Shown piece by piece: positions 38,925 through 47,739 of a DNA stretch of 64,000 nt. This DNA comes from Anthoceros angustus (taxonomy: Eukaryota > Streptophyta > Anthocerotopsida > Anthocerotales > Anthocerotaceae): assembly GCA_010909165.1 (NCBI GenBank), contig MU008184.1:744001-808000 (forward strand), in the 5' to 3' direction. Each line of letters opens with the position of its first letter. Position 1 is the first letter of the stretch. The notes beneath the pieces are model-generated. The model was not told the DNA's origin, made no database searches, and worked only from the letters and a program-made list of their open reading frames with translations. The translations under genes and the position numbers were made by a program.

Positions 38925-39180
38925 TGTGGCCCAAGGAGGGTCTGTGGCCCAAGGAGGGTCTGTGGCCCAAGGAGGTCTGTGTGACCCAAGGAGGTCTGTG
39001 TGGCCCAAGGAGGTCTGTGTGACCCAAGGAGGTCTGTGTGGCCCAAGGAGGGGTCTGTGTGACAGGAGGGTCTGTGAGGAGGAGGTCTGTGACCCAAGGA
39101 GGGTCTGACCCGAGGGGTCATGTGACCCAAGGAGGGGTCTGTGACCCAAGGAGGGGTCTGTGACCCAAGGAGGTGTGTGT
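38925..39180 (+). repeat. 20-bp tandem array in the gypsy 3' LTR (about 13 units)
   Basis: Unit variants of CCCAAGGAGGGTCTGTGTGG, including a shortened GACCCAAGGAGG subtype not seen in the 5' LTR. Confidence 0.8.
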
Positions 39181-39666
39181 GGCCTGTGGAGGCGAAGAGT
39201 GCATTAGGAAGAGGAAGGTTCTCAAGGGGTATGAGTGCGCTACCGTGAGGGATTGTGAGAGTGTGAGGGAAAGTCGAAATGCGTAGAGGGTGGAAGTGTG
39301 CGGTGGGATCGCAGAAATTCCTAGAGGTAGAGTGAGGTGTACATAGGTGTCTGTATGCCCATAGCCCCCAAGGTCCGCGCCAGGGAAGCCGGTGACAAAT
39401 AGACCCCCGCGACAGGCGGCGTGCTGTGGTGGGACCCGCCACAGTGGCTGAACCGCCCACTGTGGTGGACGAATCTACCACGGTGGTGGGTTTGGGTAGG
39501 GTAGCTGGAGAAGGTGGGGTAGTGAGCGACGGGGAAGGTCCAGAATCCATAGATTCAGAACACCTTGACACAAAACTATTCCCTTGGGATCAAATCCTAG
39601 GACTATAACGACATAGAGGGTAAATGTGGCCTCTTTGCGTCTTCGGATGCAAAAACCCATTCCACA

Positions 39667-40260
39667 GTAGGTTGGAAGGAACCTCCTTTAGGATACCTAG
39701 CTGTTTTTGATGATCCTATTCCCCTTGTATCACTTTACTCACAAGTTGTATACAAGGCAACCATAGATCCAGAAGAACCCCTTACCTTAAAACAAGCTTT
39801 CTCTTCTCCCGAAAAAGACTTATGGAAGGTAGCTGTAGATTCTGAATATAATTCTCTCATTAGTAACTCTACATGGGAATTGGTTAAGCCACCTAAGGGT
39901 AGGAAGATAGTCACCAGCAAATGGGTATTCAAAATTAAGAGAAAAGGAGATGGTTCCATTGAGAGATACAAAGCACGCCTAGTAGCGGAGGCTTTACCCA
40001 TCCCGGTCTAGATTACCTTGGGCCACATGCACAGAGTAAAGTTTGCTTCCCTTAGAATAATCTTGCCTTAGCCCATCATGATCTTGAGCTCCATATGATG
40101 GATGTGAAGACAACATATCTCTATGGCGTCTTCAAGAGAAATCTACATGAGACAACCCGAGGTTATGAAGTTAAAGGCAAGAAGATTGGGTATGCCAACT
40201 CATCAAAGGCTTATATGGCCTTAAGCGGTAAAAAAATTGGAACTTAACATATGAAACTCA
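39667..40260 (+). pseudogene. pol: Ty1/copia reverse transcriptase, N-terminal part
   Basis: Continues the copia frame cut at 22,947. Conserved RT start: LWKVAVDSEYNSLISNSTWE, then LVKPPKGRKIVTSKWVFKIK and GSIERYKARLVA (to 39,986). After LVA the expected K-G-F-T-Q block is garbled by small indels. A first broken copy of the LELHMMDVKTTYLYG block follows at 40,066-40,260. Confidence 0.87.
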
Positions 40261-40379
40261 TCAAAGGCTTATATGGCCTAGCGTCGAGTAAAATTGGAAC
40301 TTAACAATTTATGTTAAGCTTGTTGGAAAAGGATTCAAGCAAAGTCGGTGATGCTTGCCTCTATATCCTAATATCGTGA

Positions 40380-42310
40380 ATGATATTTGCCTTAGCCGCA
40401 CAACATGATCTTGAGCTCCATATGATGGATGTGAAGACAACATATTTATATGGCGTGCAAGAGGAAATATACATGAGACAACCTGAGGGTTATGAAGTTA
40501 AAGGCAAAGAAGATTGGGTATGCCAACTCATCAAAGGCTTATATGGCCTAGCAGTCAGGCAAAAATTGGAACTTAACAATTTATGTTAAGCTTGTTGGAA
40601 AAGGATTCAAGCAAAGCGCTGATGCTTGCCTCTATATCCTTATATCCGGAATCAATATTCTATCTTCTACTTTATGTAGATGATGTCTTTATGGCAACAA
40701 ACTCTCCTCTCCTAATAAACAAAAGCATGGCTTAAGACACTTTTGAGATGTCGATTTAGAAATGACATATGCACTTGGAGTTAATATTATGCGAGATAGG
40801 AGCAACAAGACCCTAAGCGTCGTTCAAACCAAGTACATTAAGGAGAGTTTAGTTAAATTTGGACTTGAGGATGCTAACGCACACACCTTTGCTAGTGGAG
40901 TGAGGCTTACCATGGATATGAGTCCCAAAACAAGAGAAGCAAGAGATGCTAGCTGTCCCATATCGACATGCTTGTTGGAAAAGGATTCAAGCAAAAGTTG
41001 ATGCTTGCCTCTATATCCTTATATCGCAATCAATATTCTATCTTCTACTTTATGTAGATGATGTCTTTATGGCAACAAACTCTCCTCCTAGAATAAACAA
41101 AAGCATGGCTTAAGACACTTTTGAGATGTCCGATTTAGAGAAATGTCATATGCACTTGGAGTTAATATTACGAGATAGGAGCAACAAGACCCTAAGCGTA
41201 TTGTTCAAACCAAGTACATCAAGAAGAGTTTAGTTAAATTTGGCTTGAGGATGCGCACCTACACCATTTGCTAGTGGAGTGAGGCTTACCTCATATGAGT
41301 CCCAAAGACAAGAGAAGCAAGAGATGCTAGCTGTCCCATATCGACATGCGCTGGCATTCTTATATATTTATCCAACTTCAAGACCGGATATATCTTTTGA
41401 AGTTAGCTCACCGCTCACAATTCTGGAAAATCCAAGACGTGAGCATTGGATGTCAAAAGCATATTCGTATCTTAAAGGTACTATGCACACAGGGGTTGAT
41501 TCAAGCAAAGCGGTGATGCTTGCCTCTATATCCTTATATCCGCAATCAATATTCTATCTTCTACTTTATGTAGATGATGTCTTTATGGCAACAAACTCTC
41601 CATCCTCCTAGTCAAAAGATCAAAAGCATGGCTTAAGACACTTTTGAGATGTCCGATTTAGAGAAATGCCATATGCACTTGGAGTTAATATTATGCGAGA
41701 TAGGAGCAATAAGGGTCGTTCAAACCAAGTACATCAAGAAGAGTTTAGTTAAATTTGGCTTGAGGATGCTAAGCTGCACCTACACCATTTGCTAGTGGAG
41801 TGAGGCTTACCTCATATGAGTCCCAAAGACAAGAGAAGCAAGAGATGCTAGCTGTCCCATATCGACTGGCATACACTTATATATTTATCCAACTTCAAGA
41901 CCGGATATATCTTTTGAAGTTAGCTCACCGCTCACAATTCTGGAAAATCCAAGACGTGAGCATTGGATGTCAAAAGCATATTCGTATCTTAAAGGTACTA
42001 TGCACACAGGGGTTGATTCAAGCAAAGCGGTGATGCTTGCCTCTATATCCTTATATCCGCAATCAATATTCTATCTTCTACTTTATGTAGATGATGTCTT
42101 TATGGCAACAAACTCTCCATCCTCCTAGTCAAAAGATCAAAAGCATGGCTTAAGACACTTTTGAGATGTCCGATTTAGAGAAATGCCATATGCACTTGGA
42201 GTTAATATTGTACGAGATAGGAGCAATAAGACCCTAAGGGTCGTTCAATCCAAGTACATCAAGAAGAGTTTAGTTAAATTTGGGCTTGAGGATGCTAAGC
42301 CTGCACCTAC
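40380..42310 (+). pseudogene. pol: Tandemly repeated copia RT active-site module
   Basis: An intact stretch (40,380-40,589) has LELHMMDVKTTYLYG, EEIYMRQPEGYEVKG and LIKGLYGL. After it the YVDD polymerase motif (LLYVDDVFMATNS) occurs four times, at about 40,673, 41,051, 41,577 and 42,084. Each is followed by ALGVNI and KYIKKSLVKFGLEDA. Two repeats run on into the start of RNase H (YLKGTMHTG) and then jump back to the RT segment through DSSKA. This gives fused frames such as 41,279-41,611. Units are about 380-525 bases. A normal element has one YVDD. Confidence 0.85.
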
Positions 42311-43138
42311 ACCATTTGCTAGTGGAGTGAGGCTTACCTCATATATGAGTCCCAAAACAGCTGAAGAGAAGCAAGAGATGCTAGCTGTCCCATATCGACA
42401 TGCAGCTGGCATTCTTATATATTTAAGCAATTTTACAAGACCAGATATTGCTTTGAAGTTAGCTCCTGCTCACAATTTCTGGAAAATCCAAGACGTGAGC
42501 ATTGGATGTCAGTGAAGCGCATATTCAGGTATCTTAAAGGTACTATGCACACAGGACTGATGTTCAAGCATTCACCCGGCATAGAAAAGTTAACCTTAAC
42601 AGCTTATGCTAATGCCGACTATGCTGGCGACCCCGATACACGCAGATCCGTATCCGGTTACGTCTTGCTATTGGGAGGAGCACCAATATCCTGGTCAAGT
42701 AAGAAACAACCAACCATAGCCTTGTCAAGCACTGAGTCAGAGTATAGAGTACTAACCTCAGTAGCAAAAGACATAGTATGGACTAGGCTAGTTTTGAGTG
42801 AACTTCATCACAAGCAAGATAAGCCTACCTTATTGTTGAATGATAGTCAGGGAGCTATAGCCTTGTCAAGGAACCTTGTCTTCCACTCTAGAACAAAACA
42901 TATTGTCGAATATCATTACATTAGAGAAAAATTAGAGGATAAAACTATAGATATTAGTTATGTTCAAACTTTAGATAATGCAGCTGATTTATTGACCAAG
43001 TCATTAGGAATTGAACTCCATAAAAAACACATGAAATGTTTAGGTATTTTGGACACACAGCCCAAACCTACTCGCCTAGAGTTCAACCTATCAGCCTATT
43101 CTAAGTTTTCTGAAACATCTTCCTCAATCTCCATGTAA
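42183..43138 (+). pseudogene. pol: Ty1/copia RNase H, nearly intact
   Basis: The RT end (PALNIVRDRS-like block, YRHAAGILIYLSNFTRPDI) runs into RNase H with a small shift near 42,500. The 210-residue frame 42,506-43,138 shows LTAYANADYAGDPDTRRSVS, ISWSSKKQPTIALSSTESEY, LLLNDSQGAIAL and HSRTKHIVEYHYIREKLE: the acidic catalytic set and the C-terminal copia signature. It degrades the RNA strand during reverse transcription. The usual ALADWAG/DYAGD and STESEYRAL blocks are clear; this is the best-preserved part of the copia element. Confidence 0.92.
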
Positions 43139-43488
43139 TCCAAGTCTTCCACTCCATAGAGTCTCGAATCACATTCTGGAAAATAATATTAAAATATTAA
43201 ATAATATTTTTAATTAAACTTTTACCCATTTTTAGCCCCAGAAAACTCACTGTAGACATGAATCATATGGCCGGGAAACTCCTCATAGTCGGTATAGGTT
43301 ACCCTCAACATGAAGATTCCTGTCTCCGGGCATATGTAACCCCAAGGTGGTAAGTCTGCCCCAAATTCCCCTTTCTTATCAGTGATTATGTAGATTAGTT
43401 TATCATAATCTCCAAGGGGAAATTCTCTTCCGGGTTTCCAAAACCCTATATTCCCAATCCTATGCTTTTCGTTGGGGCCAGAAAATAA
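43096..43488 (-). CDS. Spliced antisense ORF downstream of copia RNase H (unknown)
   Basis: On the minus strand an open stretch (about 43,475-43,251) reads HRIGNIGFWKPGREFPLGDY, DKLIYIITDKKGEFGADLPP, WGYICPETGIFMLRVTY and TDYEEFPGHMIHVY. A consensus donor GTGAGT (43,250) and acceptor TTTTCCAG (43,176) delimit a 75-base AT-rich intron. Splicing keeps the frame and gives an acidic tail CDSRLYGVEDLDYMEIEEDV ending at a stop at 43,098-43,096. This tail overlaps the copia stop on the other strand. Upstream (43,670-43,580) a Lys/Arg-rich stretch may be another exon. I do not recognise the protein. Extra antisense ORFs between pol and the 3' LTR are known in plant LTR retrotransposons, so it may be an element gene or a captured host exon. 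Confidence 0.5.
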
Positions 43489-43990
43489 TCAAAAAAAAAA
43501 AAAAAGGGGCAAGCTTTAGCAAGAGGAAAATATGTTAGAGCACTTTTTAGTTTTACCAAAACTACTGCCTACCTTTTTCATTTTCCTCCTTTTCCATTTC
43601 CTTCTCCATTTCTTTTTCCTTTTTCCATATTTATCTATTAATAAATCTGCAAAATCAACTTTACTCAATTTAAAGGACCCTTTTTTCTTGGTCACTTAAA
43701 ATCTGCTCATAAACCGGTTTTCAAGAGGGTGCCTCTCCTCACAGGCATCCCCTCAAGTGCCTCCTTGGCGGGGGGTACCATGCTACATGCTACAACCAAC
43801 AGCCTACTACCTGCTACACACACCTGCTATCTTACTTGAGACCTCAGCCTCGCCTTCATCAGCAGCAGGCGCAAAGTTTTTCCATGAAGACGTTGAATCA
43901 GATAGCAGAACAAGCTCCGGCGATTTCTTCTCCACATAAGCTTTCTGGAATCTCCCTCGACGATCTCTCATCTGCACACAACCGTGGTAG
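43489..43990. other. Region between copia pol and the solo LTR
   Basis: Contains a 15-base poly(A) run followed by GGGGCAAGC near 43,490-43,510 (possible polypurine tract) and a pyrimidine-rich stretch at 43,575-43,640. No clear copia 3' LTR start. Confidence 0.35.
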
Positions 43991-44480
43991 TGTGGAACAT
44001 AAAAGTTTGGGCACTCCTACTTTTCGGATCAAAAGGGATCAAACTAGAGCAAACTGGAGCAGAGCTAAAGCAAAGCGGGAGAATTGAAGTGAAGTGGAAG
44101 AGAATTGTCAAGATCTTGAGGCGCTTTGTTGGAGAATGAGGAGTAGAGGGTGAAGGCAATTACGCCAAGGAAGTAGTTGAGGTTGCGCTGGCTATTGATA
44201 GGCTTGTAGAGGCAAAGGCCCGATTATTGGGGACCACCACCAAGTTTGAGGGAAGGCAAAGTAATTTGCCACATGTGGGGAAGAAGTGAGACATAAGATG
44301 GGTCAAGTGCCCGTAATGGTGGAATTGTGCAAAACTGCTGGGTGGCTCTAGGTTGGGAGCTCAGCATGCGAGAAAGGAGCAGCAATCGGTGCAAGGATGG
44401 GAGCGAGGAGCTCATGTTGAGGGTGAGCAGCCACAAGGGTTGCAAGAGGGGGCCATGGCGGTGCCGAGGCACGTGGAAGT

Positions 44481-44509
44481 AACACGATAATTTTTGAAGG
44501 GGGGGAATA
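44481..44509 (+). repeat. Left terminal inverted repeat of the methyltransferase element
   Basis: AACACGATA, then A, then TTTTTGAAGGGGG, then G, then GAATA. The right end differs at the two single positions (G and T). Confidence 0.85.
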
Positions 44510-45053
44510 TACTAACCCCCTTCGGTCGACACAGCACCCCCTTGTCACGAAGAACACCTTACCTAAAACAGCATATTAGCCCTACTTTGATAATGCACAC
44601 ACCCTTTCTGAGGTCATACCAGTGATAAATGCCGCACTTTCAAGTGAACACCCTAGAAATGGAGCACAGTAGGGTGGCTACCTTTTTGTAGAATGTTTAG
44701 AGGGCTGCCATTTTCATATGTTTAGTACAACCGAAAACTTTTACTTTGAAGTGGTGGAACACAATAAAAACAATCACAGCTAGAGTCCCATTTTAATCGT
44801 CGTAACAACATTGCAACAAACATCCGCTAAAGGAGGAGTGGTCATCGGCATCGACAATACTCATTGAAGAGTGCGGCACAGGGACTCATCCATGCCTTGC
44901 ACCGACATCGAGTCAAGAACCACCGCCATATTAGGAGGCGGTCCATATCTTCCGCCTCAAAGTTATCGTTCTCCTCCATTGCTTGCTCGTCTTCAATAGT
45001 ATCATTCACAGGCCCGTCGGCGGTGTGCCACCACATCTAGGGTTTCTTGACCC

Positions 45054-46087
45054 TCATCCAAAAGGTCGCCCGGTCTTCAACCTTCTGGCACTCAATGCAA
45101 CCACTTGGGCTGTAAGGCAATCCTTCTCACTTATGCAAACCTCCTTTGCCCAGAACTGGGATGGACCCCTGCGATGCGGCTCGAACGTTAGCTCTTCCTC
45201 TGCGTCTGGTAGGACTTGTACACCATGTGTGCGTTGTTCAATGTACCCCGCGCACCTCAAATCGGCTTCAATCGCAATGCAGTTCCGGCCACATAACAGT
45301 GCTGCCAATGTTGTCGTGCCGCTCCCTGCACAAGCATCCACAACCCAATCTCCTTCCCTGGAGAATGTTTTGACAAGTTTTGTCATAAGGCCTAGCGGGC
45401 GTTGGTAAGGGCATACCACCAGCTTGTCGTGCGATAGGTGGACCAGCTTCTTGACGACACTGGGGTGCCCAATAACTGTCCTTCCATTGTTGAAAGTCCC
45501 ATGCATGGTGTTAGGCATCATAGGAACCCAGTCTCTCGCACAAGCTGCTTTAAGACACCATCCCACTGTCACGTACTCGACAGTCTCAAATCCGCCTCTA
45601 TCGTTATTCATGTTTGTCTTGTCCCGGATGAAGGACACCATGCCTCCCTTCCCACACAATTTCATAGACTTGTGTGTGGGCTTCTTCAACTCCATGCAAG
45701 ACGATAAGCCCGAACTCCTCGTGGTCTTCTTCAAAACTCAAAACGCTCCCCAACATGGCCAAATCCATGCGCTTGTCCATAGGACCGATGTCAAAGCCAC
45801 GGGACGCCCATGACAAGCAAAGTGTATCTCCTTCGCATAACCAATCACGCATGTCAAGAACATTACGCCCTTCGATCCGCATCGACCGCTCGATGGAACG
45901 TTGAAAACGTGGAGTCCCTCTTGCAAGTCCTTGTCTCAGCTAAAGCCCGCTCATTCTCCAAGCCCTTCCAATTATTGATCTCAAATATGAAATGGCGAAA
46001 CTCCTCGGGAAGTTTCGACAAGACCTCCACATCCTTCAATTGCGCATGCAATCCAATGGTCAGCAAGAATATCCTATACTTTTCCAC
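45054..46087 (-). pseudogene. Amino-DNA-methyltransferase domain, C-terminal half of gene B
   Basis: A beta-class DNA amino-methyltransferase transfers a methyl group from SAM to N4-cytosine or N6-adenine. Three overlapping minus-strand frames (46,087-45,863; 45,882-45,604; 45,734-45,054) form one domain with two frameshifts. The SAM-binding motif I is intact: GDWVVDACAGSGTTTLAA, then LLCGRNCIAIEAD. Upstream are VVCPYQRPLGLMTKLVKTF (motif X-like) and FETVEYVTVGW. The motif IV position reads EEFGLIVLHGVEEA, lacking a readable S/D-P-P-Y/W. The order IV, X, I defines the beta class. An acidic tail (DTIEDEQAMEENDNFEAEDM) continues to about 44,842 in another frame. It is far from any bacterial context, so contamination is unlikely. 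Confidence 0.78.
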
Positions 46088-46129
46088 GAAGGAACAAATA
46101 TTGCAACAACGCTGGCGTCTGCCATCCTC

Positions 46130-46800
46130 CGCCTCGGCCCCAAATGCGGTGGCCGGAAGAAGGGCGCCGCCCGGCGCCCTCCCTCCTGCGTGCCACTGCC
46201 AGGCAGGTCAGAGATGCTGGAGGCGCGCGCCGCCAGCCGGCGCCCGCCCACGTACTACCGTATGTGGCCATCGGTGGTGCCCGTGGAGGGCGCCGCCGGC
46301 CGCCCGCCCTCCTCCACGACGACGAGGAGGCCCTAGGGGTGGCGCGTGGAGGGCGCCGGCCGGCGCCACCCTAGGGGTGGCGCGTGGAGGGCGCCGGCCG
46401 GCCGGCGCCACCCTAGGGGTGGCGCGTGGAGGGCGCCGGCCGGCGCCCTCCCCATTACAAGATCCGTCGGTATCCGACGGTGGTGCGCAGAGGGCGCCGG
46501 CCGCCGGCCGCCGCCTCCTCGTGGTGGTGCGCTGGCGAGGCGCCGCCGGCCGGGCGCCCGCCCTCCGCGCCACCGCCGGGCCTCCTCGTGGTGGTGCGCT
46601 GGCGAGGCGCCGGCCGGCCGGCACCCGCCCGCGCGCCACCCGGAGTTCGGCGTTGGGCGGATTGAAAGCGGTAGCCGGCGCCCGCTTCGCATAACACCCA
46701 TTCGGTGGGGTGGCGCTTGGAGGGCGCCGGCCGCGCCCGCACATTAACGCTGGCCCCGATGGTGGTGCGCGCGGAGGATGGCGCCCCTCACGGACCACCC
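46130..46800. repeat. Extremely GC-rich block with nested palindromes
   Basis: Built on GGCGCCGGCCGGCGCC palindromes and CCCTAGGGGTGGCGCGTGGA. The latter with its palindrome forms a 37-41 bp unit repeated three times at 46,330-46,450. A second repeat, CCTCCTCGTGGTGGTGCGCT, is at 46,515 and 46,581. It lies within gene B between its middle part and the MTase domain. Long Ala/Arg/Pro-rich frames on both strands are composition artefacts. Confidence 0.8.
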
Positions 46801-46814
46801 GTCGGGGTTTACGG
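46791..46814 (+). repeat. Junction motif shared with 50,979
   Basis: CGGACCACCCGTCGGGG then TTTACGG, at the boundary between the GC-rich block and an LTR fragment. The same motif sits at 50,979-51,003 between LTR and a methyltransferase-family fragment. Confidence 0.75.
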
Positions 46815-46829
46815 CGGATGGGAGAATCC

Positions 46830-47640
46830 CAGGTAACTAGGTAGAAAGGTAAGTAGGTAGATAGGTAGGATGAGAGTGTCTCACTGTGAGGGAGTGGTGA
46901 GTCTCCTCCCGTGAGTGGAGAGGTCTCCCTCGTGGGCGGAGTGGGGTGCGACACCTACATGGGTACCTTGGGCAGCAAACTTTCCACATAAGGCAGGTTT
47001 CAACCTAGGAAGTTGTTAAAAAGGACTGTATATGCAAGGTTGTGGATAAATAGGGTATATTAGGAATAATAGAACATAAATATGTAAGGTAGGTAGTGTA
47101 GGGTGCTTATACCAAGTAGGGCTGCTAAATAGAGGACGGTGGAAATGGTGCCACATGGCAAGGAATCAACGGCCTATATCAAGGAGTTTCACTGTCACTA
47201 CCAAAGGGCCATGCAAGCTTGGTGTGTAGGGAGTGGTACCTAGGAAGCCTGCGAGGAATCGCGAGGAAGAGCTTGTGCATGCAAGGGAAAGCTAGGGAAA
47301 GGACTTGGTGAGAACGCGGTGCCCATGTGTGTGTAAGGAGAAGGAGGTGTGCGTACATAAGGAGTTGTGTGTGAAGGGATTTGAAGCACAACTGTGAAGA
47401 GAGCAGCAGCGCTGAATTTTTGTGCCTAGGACCTTGCAAGTGAGGGATTTGGGCGCATAAGAGGCTGTATCTTTGTGAGGACATCAAGTTTGAGCTAGGT
47501 GGGAATTTGTGGAGAGAAGAGGAAGTAAGTGGAAAGGGTGAAGTTGCTCTCTTGGTGGATTTTGTGTGGCGAGTAAAGAAAGCTTGCAATTGTGTGTAGG
47601 CGGGGTGACAACTAAGTACAAAGCGAGCACGTGGGCGTGC
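46830..47640 (+). mobile_element. LTR fragment of the LARD-like family inside gene B
   Basis: Reverse complement of about 14,945-15,430, in the same orientation as the surrounding solo LTR. It is the very LTR segment that is missing at 50,980-51,430. It fuses with the methyltransferase frame so that a misleading 356-residue frame (48,249-47,179) results. Confidence 0.7.
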
Positions 47641-47739
47641 CCAAGCTTGTCTTGTTTGTGCAAGATGGTGAAAGCGCCTGCACCTAAGAAGGGCAAGCTG
47701 GTTGCTGGGTGGAAACCACACGTATGCGGCAATGAAGTA

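Larger units (their letters stand above)
22948..39666 (+). mobile_element. Ty3/gypsy retrotransposon with 4-5 kb LTRs, inserted in copia pol
   Basis: LTRs start TGTGGAA and end TTCCACA, as perfect short inverted termini. A GTAGG duplication flanks the element (22,943-22,947 and 39,667-39,671). A PBS beginning TGGCGCTG follows the 5' LTR and a polypurine tract precedes the 3' LTR. The interior (28,730-34,558) encodes degraded gag, protease, RT, RNase H and integrase on the plus strand. The very long LTRs suggest the Athila/Tat side of gypsy, which is inference. The 5' end is complicated: 22,948-24,268 is an extra partial LTR, then a second copy of the copia flank (24,263-24,575) with its own GTAGG, then the full LTR from 24,576. 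Confidence 0.88.
34559..39666 (+). repeat. Gypsy 3' LTR (5,108 bp)
   Basis: Starts TGTGGAAGACCACA, ends CCCATTCCACA, followed by target duplication GTAGG. It is longer than the 5' LTR because a 624-bp segment is present three times (from about 35,243, 35,873 and 36,498) and the 20-bp array is expanded. Confidence 0.85.

Noticed and set aside
45054-46087. Bacterial contamination or prophage methyltransferase
   Set aside because: The gene lies inside a TIR insertion in a plant LTR, with the matching unoccupied LTR sites in the same window, and its relatives here carry introns.
45810-46694. 294-residue plus-strand ORF
   Set aside because: It is antisense to the methyltransferase at one end and low-complexity Ala/Arg/Pro from the GC-rich block at the other.
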